Positions 1 through 5,331 of a DNA stretch of 16,370 nt are shown piece after piece. The notes beneath the pieces were generated by a model. The model was not told where the DNA came from and searched no databases. It saw nothing but the letters and a program-made list of their open reading frames with translations. Source of the stretch: Candidatus Aminicenantota bacterium (GTDB taxonomy: Bacteria; Acidobacteriota; Aminicenantia; Aminicenantales; Aminicenantaceae); assembly GCA_030673995.1 (NCBI GenBank), contig DAOUYU010000012.1, positions 1-16,370 on the forward strand. Reading direction: 5' to 3'. A program made the position numbers and the translations under genes. Position 1 is the stretch's first letter. The number at the start of each line of letters is the position of its first letter.

Positions 1-2
1 TG

Positions 3-31
3 TTGACAGAATTATATCATTCTGATAGTTT
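3..31 (+). promoter_or_regulatory. Candidate promoter for the tRNA genes
   Basis: A perfect TTGACA lies at 3-8. At a 17-base spacing there is only a weak TAGTTT at 26-31, about 35 bases before the first tRNA. The -35 match is seen directly; the -10 is poor, so this is a tentative call. The tRNAs could equally be read from a promoter beyond the left edge of the window. Confidence 0.25.
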
Positions 32-66
32 AACTTAAGAGCTTTGTATTGCGTAATGATGTCGAA

Positions 67-141
67 GCGGGCGTAGTTCAGTGGTAGAACGTCTGCTTGC
101 CAAGCAGAAGGTCGTGGGTTCAAATCCCATCGTCCGCTCCA
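67..141 (+). tRNA. tRNA-Gly (anticodon GCC)
   Basis: A full cloverleaf can be folded. The acceptor stem GCGGGCG pairs with CGTCCGC (one G-U). The anticodon stem TCTGC/GCAGA closes the loop TTGCCAA, giving anticodon GCC. The T arm contains GGTTCAAATCC. The discriminator is U, as usual for glycine tRNAs, and the CCA end is encoded at 139-141. It is followed 36 bases later by tRNA-Cys on the same strand, so the two are probably transcribed together. Confidence 0.97.
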
Positions 142-177
142 AGGTAATATATAATAGAGAATCCAAAAGATGGGAAA

Positions 178-253
178 GGCGCGGTACCCAAGTGGCTAAG
201 GGAGAGGTCTGCAAAACCTCGATTCGTCGGTTCGAATCCGACCCGCGCCTCCA
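178..253 (+). tRNA. tRNA-Cys (anticodon GCA)
   Basis: The acceptor stem GGCGCGG pairs perfectly with CCGCGCC. The anticodon stem GAGGT/ACCTC closes the loop CTGCAAA, giving anticodon GCA. The T arm GTCGG-TTCGAAT-CCGAC is perfect. The discriminator is U, as expected for cysteine tRNAs, and CCA is encoded at 251-253. It lies downstream of tRNA-Gly and 37 bases before the start of the Yip1-family gene. Confidence 0.97.
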
Positions 254-290
254 ATATTTAAATTGGAATTTTACTTAAAGGAGGATATGG

Positions 291-887
291 ATGGATATAG
301 TGGCTAGGGTGCAAGGGATACTGACAAAACCAAAAGAAGAATGGCTGAAGATCAAGAAAGAACCTCTTTCTGTCTCACAGCTATTTTCCTCATATGTCCT
401 ACTTTTAGCTGCTGTTCCTGCAGTTGCCCAGTTTATGCGTTACGGCCTCGTGGGTTTTAGGGTTCCTTTTGAAGGCTGGTACAGGTTCGATGTTGGGATG
501 GCTCTTCTTCGTGCCATTCTTGTCTATGGTTTTATCCTGGTTTTTGTTTACGTCTTTGGATTTGTCATCAATGCCCTGGCATCGACTTTCTCCTCTACCC
601 AAGACAAGAATACTGCCATGAAACTTGCTGTCTACAGCACCACACCCTTCTTTGTAGCAAGCGTCCTTTACATCATTCCTTTCTTGGACCGCCTGGTCAT
701 ATTGGCCTCTTTTTACGGAATTTACCTCCTTTATCTTGGGTTTGTAACTCCCCTCGTGGATGCTCCTAAAGACAAAGTTCTTGCCTATTTAGTCGTAAGT
801 GTAGTCCTGGCTTTAGTGGCTGCAGTTATTTTGCTGGGTATTCTAGATACTATTTTTGTTGTCGGAAGAGTAGTACGTGTGATCTGA
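291..887 (+). CDS. Yip1-family integral membrane protein
   Basis: A 198-residue polytopic membrane protein. The N-terminus carries the Yip1-type signature in which a short amphipathic stretch (VQGILTKPKEEWLKIKKEP, residues 7-25) precedes the first membrane segment. About five hydrophobic segments follow, roughly at residues 31-55, 68-95, 115-135, 137-152 and 162-185. Bacterial Yip1 proteins are common but their function is mostly unknown, so no specific role is claimed. The start is well set: AGGAGG at 279-284 lies six bases before ATG 291, while the ATG at 287 is out of frame. The 3' end overlaps convergent pyrF by 45 bases. A second, unrelated-looking Yip1-type gene lies at the right edge of the window. 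Confidence 0.85.
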   Translation: MDIVARVQGILTKPKEEWLKIKKEPLSVSQLFSSYVLLLAAVPAVAQFMRYGLVGFRVPFEGWYRFDVGMALLRAILVYGFILVFVYVFGFVINALASTFSSTQDKNTAMKLAVYSTTPFFVASVLYIIPFLDRLVILASFYGIYLLYLGFVTPLVDAPKDKVLAYLVVSVVLALVAAVILLGILDTIFVVGRVVRVI

Positions 888-1598
888 TTCCTCAACTATC
901 CTGAGGAAGGCTTTCTGGGGAGATGCAGCCTCTATTATCGGACGTCCTATGACCAAATAGTCTGCTCCTTTCTGGAAAGCAAGAGAAGGAGTCATAATTC
1001 TTTTCTGGTCCTGGGCGGCAGCCCAGGAAGGTCGAATTCCCGGGGCAACGACGAGAAAATCTTTGCCGATTTCTTGCTTTACGATTTCAATTTCTTGAGG
1101 AGAACAGACCAGTCCATCCGCTCCAGCTTCCCTGGCAAGCTTGGCCAGCTTGATGACCTGCCTGGCCGGGTCGGCCGTCATCCCTATTTCATGGAGCTGT
1201 TCGCTCTTAAGGCTGGTAAGGACTGTTACGGCTAAAAGGAGAGGTTTTTCCGTTCCTTCTTTATCAGCTTCTTCTTTGGCTGCATCCGCAGCTCTCTCCA
1301 TCATCTCTCTTCCTCCGGAAGAATGGAGGGTCAGCATGTGGACTCCGTATCTTACTGCAACCTTTACCGCCCCGGCTACAGTGTTAGGAATATCATGGAG
1401 TTTCAGGTCAAGGAAGACCTTTTTTCTTGATGTTTTGATCTCATTCAATAAAGAAGGGCCTTCGGCCGTGAAGAGCCTAAGCCCCATTTTAAATATTTCG
1501 ACATCTTCGAGCTGCCCTATAAGAAGTAATGCTTCCTCTCGACTTCCAACATCAAGAGCAACGATTATCCTCTTGGCTAATTCTTCTTTTTTATTCAT
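843..1598 (-). CDS. pyrF: Orotidine 5'-phosphate decarboxylase
   Basis: Catalyses OMP to UMP plus CO2, the last step of de novo UMP synthesis, in the cytoplasm. The 251-residue protein is a typical TIM barrel of the PyrF family. The substrate-binding Asp is D16 in IIVALDV, and K37 lies in IFKMG. The catalytic D-x-K-x-x-D motif is D64, K66 and D69 in FLDLKLHDIPNT. APGIRP and YLVIGRPII form the phosphate-binding end. ATG 1598 has an AAGGAAA Shine-Dalgarno six bases upstream. It is the third pyr gene on this strand, 159 bases after pyrD, with a strong hairpin in the gap. The last ~14 residues after FLRIVEE look like a non-conserved tail and overlap the convergent Yip1 gene. Confidence 0.97.
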   Translation of the reverse strand: MNKKEELAKRIIVALDVGSREEALLLIGQLEDVEIFKMGLRLFTAEGPSLLNEIKTSRKKVFLDLKLHDIPNTVAGAVKVAVRYGVHMLTLHSSGGREMMERAADAAKEEADKEGTEKPLLLAVTVLTSLKSEQLHEIGMTADPARQVIKLAKLAREAGADGLVCSPQEIEIVKQEIGKDFLVVAPGIRPSWAAAQDQKRIMTPSLAFQKGADYLVIGRPIIEAASPQKAFLRIVEESDHTYYSSDNKNSI

Positions 1599-1635
1599 GT
1601 TTATTTCCTTAAGATTATGATTTGATTTTAGTGAG

Positions 1636-1719
1636 AAAAAGGGGACAGGCTACTTTTTGTGGCAAAAAGTAGCCTGTCCCCTTTTTCCTGTCCCCTTTTC
1701 CTGTGTTCCTTTTTTCCTG
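1636..1719. repeat. Perfect 24-bp inverted repeat with duplicated right arm; possible terminator or attenuator between pyrD and pyrF
   Basis: Positions 1636-1659 and 1663-1686 are perfect reverse complements, 24 bp each, separated by the three bases TGG. The arm reads AAAAAGGGGACAGGCTAC followed by T5G. The right arm's outer part, CCTGTCCCCTTTT, is repeated at 1687-1699 and again in degenerate form at 1700-1719. On either strand the hairpin ends in a run of T, so it could stop transcription in both directions and separate pyrD from pyrF. The GGGGAC core and the arm duplication recur in the elements at 5117-5198 and 9149-9193, which suggests a mobile REP-like family rather than a simple terminator. 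Confidence 0.85.
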
Positions 1720-1720
1720 T

Positions 1721-1750
1721 TTGCCAAGTCGCTTCGATCCTCGCAATGAC
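1721..1750 (-). repeat. Dispersed intergenic repeat of the GTCATTGCGAGGA type
   Basis: Read on the minus strand this begins GTCATTGCGAGGATCGAAGC and ends GACTTGGCAA. From memory it closely resembles a short repeat found between genes in very different bacteria (GTCATTGCGAGGAGCG-AAGCGACG-GGCAATC). It contains no ORF. It abuts the tandem arms of the 1636-1719 hairpin, and its GTCATTGCGA end stops eight bases before the pyrD stop codon, so the whole pyrD-pyrF spacer is repeat DNA. The family assignment rests on recall, not on a search. Confidence 0.6.
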
Positions 1751-1757
1751 ATTTTTT

Positions 1758-2669
1758 CTAGCGTTTTATTGTTCCGATAACATCTTCGATCCTCTCGAAT
1801 CCGTTCTCCTCGCAGTAATCCTTTAATTCCTCGATGATTTTTATTGAAGCCTCAGGATCGATGAAGTTAGCTGTACCGACCTCCACTGCTTTTGCCCCTG
1901 TGATTAAATATTCAAGCGCATCTCTACCTGATGAGATCCCTCCCATGCCAATAACAGGGATTTTTACGCGACGCACAACCTGGTAAACCATCCTGAGGGA
2001 GATGGGTTTAATGGCCGGTCCGCTGAGTCCGCCAAAGATATTGCCTAGGACAGGTTTTCTCTCTTCCACATCGACTGATATAGCAAGAAGAGTGTTAACC
2101 AATGACAGTGCGTCTGTCCCGGCTTCTTGAGCACTCAGAGCGATTTCCACGATGTCAGTCACGTTTGGAGAAAGCTTTGTTATCACGGGCCGTGAACTGA
2201 TTTTTTTAACCAGGCTAACGACAGAAAAAGTTGCTTCGGAGTCTAGTGCTGGACAGAGGCCGTCTTTTTCTACGTTAGGGCAGGATATATTCAACTCATA
2301 AGCTGAAATGCCTTCCTCCTTATCCAGGAATTCCACAACAGAGGCGTATTCCTCGTCGTTCTCCCCGCAGACATTCACGATAATGGATGTTTTTATTTTC
2401 CTGAGTTGAGGAAGAATTTCTTCCGCGAATCTCCGGACGCCGACACCTGGAAGGCCGATAGCGTTTATGAGACCGCTCGGGGCTTCGACCAGGCGGGGAG
2501 GAGGATTTCCCGGGCGGGGAGAGAAGTAAAGTCCTTTAACCACAAATCCTCCCAGCTTGCTCAGGTCAAAGAAAGGTGCAAACTCCAGGCCGTAGCCAAA
2601 AGTTCCACTGGCTGCGATAACAGGATTTTTGAGCTTGATGAAACCTAAATCGATTGTAAGATCAGTCAT
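1758..2669 (-). CDS. pyrD: Dihydroorotate dehydrogenase, catalytic subunit (class 1B)
   Basis: Oxidises dihydroorotate to orotate using FMN and passes electrons to PyrK and then to NAD+. The 303-residue protein has the class 1 layout: AASGTFGYG (19-27), the PRPGNPPPRL loop (51-60), NISCPNV with the class 1 catalytic base C130, K165 in VITKLSPNV, N192-T193, and the FMN phosphate sites GMGGISSG (241-248) and VGTANF (264-269). Class 1B rather than 1A is supported by the adjacent pyrK, whose TGA overlaps this gene's ATG in ATGA (2666-2669), implying coupled translation of the two subunits. It ends just after the repeat-filled spacer that separates it from pyrF. Confidence 0.96.
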   Translation of the reverse strand: MTDLTIDLGFIKLKNPVIAASGTFGYGLEFAPFFDLSKLGGFVVKGLYFSPRPGNPPPRLVEAPSGLINAIGLPGVGVRRFAEEILPQLRKIKTSIIVNVCGENDEEYASVVEFLDKEEGISAYELNISCPNVEKDGLCPALDSEATFSVVSLVKKISSRPVITKLSPNVTDIVEIALSAQEAGTDALSLVNTLLAISVDVEERKPVLGNIFGGLSGPAIKPISLRMVYQVVRRVKIPVIGMGGISSGRDALEYLITGAKAVEVGTANFIDPEASIKIIEELKDYCEENGFERIEDVIGTIKR

Positions 2670-3463
2670 TTTTCGACTTCTGTCCAGATAATATCTTTTC
2701 CGGAAAAGACAGGTCCTTCTTCACAGATTTTGACCCAGCCTTCGTCGTTGTTTTTTCTTATCCTCTTCACACATCCCCAGCAGGCTCCAAATCCACAGCC
2801 CATAAAAGATTCCAAAGAGAATTCTGTTGGAATATCTCCAGACCGTGAGATTTCCGCGATTTTTTCCATCATAGGTTCAGGACCGCAGGCAAATATACGA
2901 GCTGGCGTGAATGTTTGAAGCTCTGTCTGGAGATAGTCACTGATGAGACCCTTAAACCCTAAAGAGCCGTCATCCGTTGAGCAGAATAACTCAAAGCCGT
3001 TTTCCTCGAATTTTGCTTTAAGAGGAAGGTCTTCGTGGCTTTTTCCGCCATAAAAAATTTTGACCGCAGCTCCGTGCGAGCGAAGTTCGTGGGCCAGAAA
3101 GTAGAATGGAGCAATCCCTCTTCCTCCGCCCACTGCAACGACATCTTTTCCCCGGAGGGTTTCTCCTGCATGGAATCCCTTTCCCAGAGGTCCTAAGATG
3201 TCGAGGGTATCACCGCTTTTTTTTTGACTCAAAATGCCTGTTCCGGAACCGGTGATCTTGAAGAAAATTTCGATGTTTCTTTCGTCTTTAAAGTGAATAC
3301 TGAATGGACGCCGCAAAAGAGGATAAGAATGCGATGTTATGCGGACCATGACAAACTGGCCCGGATGGGCTTGAGAGGCGATACGCGGAGATTCAAGCGA
3401 AAGGAGGTAATAGTCTTTCCAGCTTTCTTTGCCGATTATTCGAGCTTGAGGATCCTTGGTCAT
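2666..3463 (-). CDS. pyrK: Dihydroorotate dehydrogenase electron-transfer subunit
   Basis: An iron-sulfur flavoprotein that carries electrons from PyrD to NAD+. The order of sites is typical for the 265 residues. The FAD-binding RRPFS is at 51-55, GSGTGILS at 72-79, the nucleotide loop VGGGRGIAPF at 111-120 and CGPEPMM at 193-199. The 2Fe-2S ligands are C223-x4-C228-x2-C231 and C247. ATG 3463 is the only usable start: an in-frame stop lies five codons upstream with no other start codon between. No clear Shine-Dalgarno is seen, and a good promoter (3487-3515) would leave only a short leader. It begins the pyr cluster and is divergent from the aminotransferase gene. Confidence 0.95.
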   Translation of the reverse strand: MTKDPQARIIGKESWKDYYLLSLESPRIASQAHPGQFVMVRITSHSYPLLRRPFSIHFKDERNIEIFFKITGSGTGILSQKKSGDTLDILGPLGKGFHAGETLRGKDVVAVGGGRGIAPFYFLAHELRSHGAAVKIFYGGKSHEDLPLKAKFEENGFELFCSTDDGSLGFKGLISDYLQTELQTFTPARIFACGPEPMMEKIAEISRSGDIPTEFSLESFMGCGFGACWGCVKRIRKNNDEGWVKICEEGPVFSGKDIIWTEVEK

Positions 3464-3486
3464 GATGGCTTCAGATTACCCAAACA

Positions 3487-3515
3487 AAAATATCAGAATC
3501 TCTTTGTGATGGCAA
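3487..3515 (-). promoter_or_regulatory. Candidate promoter of the pyrK-pyrD(-pyrF) cluster
   Basis: On the minus strand TTGCCA (3515-3510) and TATTTT (3492-3487) are spaced by exactly 17 bases, matching 5/6 and 4/6 of the housekeeping sigma consensus. Transcription would start near 3480, giving a leader of about 17 bases, so there is no room for an attenuator or riboswitch ahead of pyrK. No experimental support. Confidence 0.4.
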
Positions 3516-3523
3516 TAAAAACT

Positions 3524-3552
3524 TTGACAACCCTAATTTATTTTGCTAATAA
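3524..3552 (+). promoter_or_regulatory. Candidate promoter of the aminotransferase gene
   Basis: A perfect TTGACA at 3524-3529 is followed after 17 bases by TAATAA at 3547-3552 in an AT-rich stretch. The predicted start of transcription is about 45 bases before ATG 3605. It sits back to back with the pyrK promoter candidate in the 141-base divergent spacer. The -35 is strong and the -10 mediocre. Confidence 0.4.
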
Positions 3553-3604
3553 TCAAATCTGCTCTTTATAAATTGATTCATATTTTTACCGAGAGGAATA
3601 ATAA

Positions 3605-4795
3605 ATGAATATTTCCAAAAGAGGTCGAGATATCCAGCCCTCTCCCATAAGGAAGCTCAATCCATATGCGGACAAGGCAAAGGAACAGGGAATCCACGTT
3701 TATCATCTAAACATCGGCCAGCCCGACATTCCGACTCCTCAGCCAATTCTGGATGCTTTTCATGGTTTTGATGAGAAGGTCTTAAGCTACGGCCCTGCAC
3801 AGGGCTTTTTAGATCTGAGGCAGGCCATTGCTGATTATTTCAACTCCTACAGAATCTCTCTTGACGCAGAGAATGTGATCATTACCATAGGGGGTTCAGA
3901 GGCCATCCATTTTTCTTTCAGTGTTGTGGCTGACCCCGGTGATGAGATTATCATCTCCGAGCCTTTCTACACCAACTACAACGGCTATGCATCCTTTGCA
4001 GATATCAGGATTGTTCCTTTAACTCTGCATGTTGAGGATGGATTCCGGCTTCCCCCCGAAGGAGAAATTGAAGCCAGGATAACGGCGAAGACAAAGGCGA
4101 TTTTGCTCTGCTCTCCGAATAATCCCACCGGGACAGTCTATACACCTGAAGAGCTGGAGCGAGTTATCTCTGTCGTGAAAAAGAATGATCTTTTTTTGAT
4201 CGGGGATGAAGTTTATAAAGAGTTCGTTTATGATGGAGGGACTCACAAGAGTATCCTGGAATACGAAGAGGTAAAAGATAGAGTTATTGTTGTCGATAGT
4301 ATGTCCAAACGTTTTAGCAGCTGTGGAGCGCGGGTGGGAGCAGTTTTAACTCGAAATGAAGAACTCTACCAGTCATTGCTTAAATTTGCTCAGGCAAGGC
4401 TCTGTCCGCCCTCCGTTGAACAGAAGGCTGCTCTTGCTGCCTATCACATGGGCTTAGAGTATTTTAAGCCCGTCAAAGAAGAATATGAGAGGCGCAGAAA
4501 TGTCCTCTGCGAGGGATTAGGAAATATCCCTGGAATTGTTATCCACAAGCCTCAAGGGGCCTTTTATCTCATCGTCAGACTTCCCGTCAAGGATGCCGAG
4601 CATTTTGTTCAGTGGATGCTTACGGATTTCCATCTTGACAAAGAAACTGTTATGGTGGCACCGGCGCAGGGCTTTTACTGCTCTCCAGACAGGGGTAAAG
4701 ATGAAGTGCGGATAGCTTATGTGCTCAAGGAGCAGGATTTAAGGAGATCCATAGATATTATTAAAGCAGGACTGGATAAATACCTGAATCTATGA
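3605..4795 (+). CDS. PLP-dependent class I/II aminotransferase (aspartate aminotransferase-like)
   Basis: A cytoplasmic fold-type I aminotransferase of 396 residues, full length for the family. Visible sites include NIGQPDIPTP (36-45), SYGPAQGFLDLR (61-72), SPNNPTG with the cofactor-contacting Asn N173 (170-176), and GDEVYKEF with D201 and Y204. The Schiff-base lysine is K235 in DSMSKRFSSCGARVG, with R243 for the cofactor phosphate. R369 in DEVRIAYV should bind the substrate carboxylate. Family members act on aspartate, aromatic or branched amino acids; specificity cannot be read here. ATG 3605 follows GAGGAA by about six bases. The TGA stop overlaps the ATG of the truncated rhodanese gene (ATGA, 4792-4795), so the two formed a coupled pair. 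Confidence 0.92.
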   Translation: MNISKRGRDIQPSPIRKLNPYADKAKEQGIHVYHLNIGQPDIPTPQPILDAFHGFDEKVLSYGPAQGFLDLRQAIADYFNSYRISLDAENVIITIGGSEAIHFSFSVVADPGDEIIISEPFYTNYNGYASFADIRIVPLTLHVEDGFRLPPEGEIEARITAKTKAILLCSPNNPTGTVYTPEELERVISVVKKNDLFLIGDEVYKEFVYDGGTHKSILEYEEVKDRVIVVDSMSKRFSSCGARVGAVLTRNEELYQSLLKFAQARLCPPSVEQKAALAAYHMGLEYFKPVKEEYERRRNVLCEGLGNIPGIVIHKPQGAFYLIVRLPVKDAEHFVQWMLTDFHLDKETVMVAPAQGFYCSPDRGKDEVRIAYVLKEQDLRRSIDIIKAGLDKYLNL

Positions 4796-5130
4796 CGCCA
4801 AAAAGGCTATTTTATCAGGTCGTTTTCATCCTCGCCTTTAGTACTATCCTGGGGGTAGTAGCAAACTTCCCGTTAATAGAAAAATACTTTAAGGGTGAGT
4901 ACCGGTATAGCTTTCTCTCTTTAGAGAAATATTTTTCGATCACATTTATTACCCTGGCAGAAGCTGAAGAGCTTTTCGCCAGAAGAGAAGCCCTTTTTAT
5001 CGATAGCCGTTCCAAGGAAGATTTCCGAGCCAGTCACATCATGGAAGCTAAGAATATCCCTTTTGAAACACACGAGGAAAGGAAGGACTTATATGTGCCT
5101 TCTTTTCCGCTTGGGGTAAATAGGGGGTAA
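4792..5130 (+). pseudogene. Membrane-anchored rhodanese-domain protein, 3' end lost at a repeat
   Basis: The 112-residue reading frame has one N-terminal membrane segment (about 8-25), then the first half of a rhodanese domain: ITLAEAEELF (52-61), FIDSRSKEDF (69-78) and HIMEAKNIP (82-90). These match the usual D-x-R-x-x-x-(E/D)-(Y/F) and GHI-x-GA motifs. A complete domain would continue for about 50 more residues with the active-site Cys loop and a GG-x-x-x-W ending, but the frame runs into the repeat at 5113-5117 and stops at a TAA made by repeat sequence. No missing half is found in any frame before ppdK. The start overlaps the aminotransferase stop (ATGA). It could be a short expressed membrane peptide, but loss of function is more likely. 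Confidence 0.65.
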
Positions 5131-5198
5131 ATAGGGGGAATAAATAGGGGGACACAATACCTATTTCCTAATTTATTTATTATGTCCCCCTATTTATT
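5117..5198. repeat. Inverted repeat with tandem TAAATAGGGGG arms
   Basis: The 11-base unit TAAATAGGGGG occurs at 5117-5127, 5128-5138 and, after two A, 5141-5151. The third copy forms part of a perfect 16-bp inverted repeat: AATAAATAGGGGGACA at 5139-5154 against its reverse complement at 5183-5198, with a 28-base AT-rich loop. Further family-like fragments (GTCCCCTTTT, CGTCCCCG) follow at about 5225-5247. Its design parallels the elements at 1636-1719 and 9149-9193: a GGGAC core at the hairpin and duplication of one arm. It lies exactly at the broken end of the rhodanese gene. No transposase gene is present. Confidence 0.85.
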
Positions 5199-5273
5199 AT
5201 TATTATCTTCCTTTTATCTATGCAGTCCCCTTTTATCCCGTCCCCGATTTGATTTGCCTTACCCAGGACGCAC

Positions 5274-5303
5274 TTGCCTTTTAAAGGGAATATGATGTAT
5301 ATT
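5274..5303 (+). promoter_or_regulatory. Candidate promoter of ppdK
   Basis: TTGCCT at 5274-5279 and TATATT at 5298-5303 are 18 bases apart, matching 4/6 and 5/6 of the housekeeping consensus. The start of transcription would be near 5310, with a leader of about 20 bases that contains the AAGGAG of ppdK. Because the repeat just upstream ends the aminotransferase transcript unit, ppdK needs a promoter of its own here. Confidence 0.4.
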
Positions 5304-5331
5304 TTTGAATTAACTTTTAAGGAGTCAGAAG

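Noticed and set aside
81..278. Plus-strand reading frame across both tRNAs
   Set aside because: It is wholly accounted for by the two tRNA genes and has no ribosome-binding site.
1141..1620. 159-residue plus-strand frame opposite pyrF
   Set aside because: Ser/Leu-rich antisense shadow of pyrF without a start signal.
3224..3571. 115-residue plus-strand frame overlapping pyrK and the divergent spacer
   Set aside because: Antisense to the conserved FAD and substrate regions of PyrK; no recognisable protein and no ribosome-binding site.
5117..5151. TAAATAGGGGG tandem units as a CRISPR array
   Set aside because: Units are 11 bases with no spacers between them, and there are no cas genes; they are arms of an inverted repeat.
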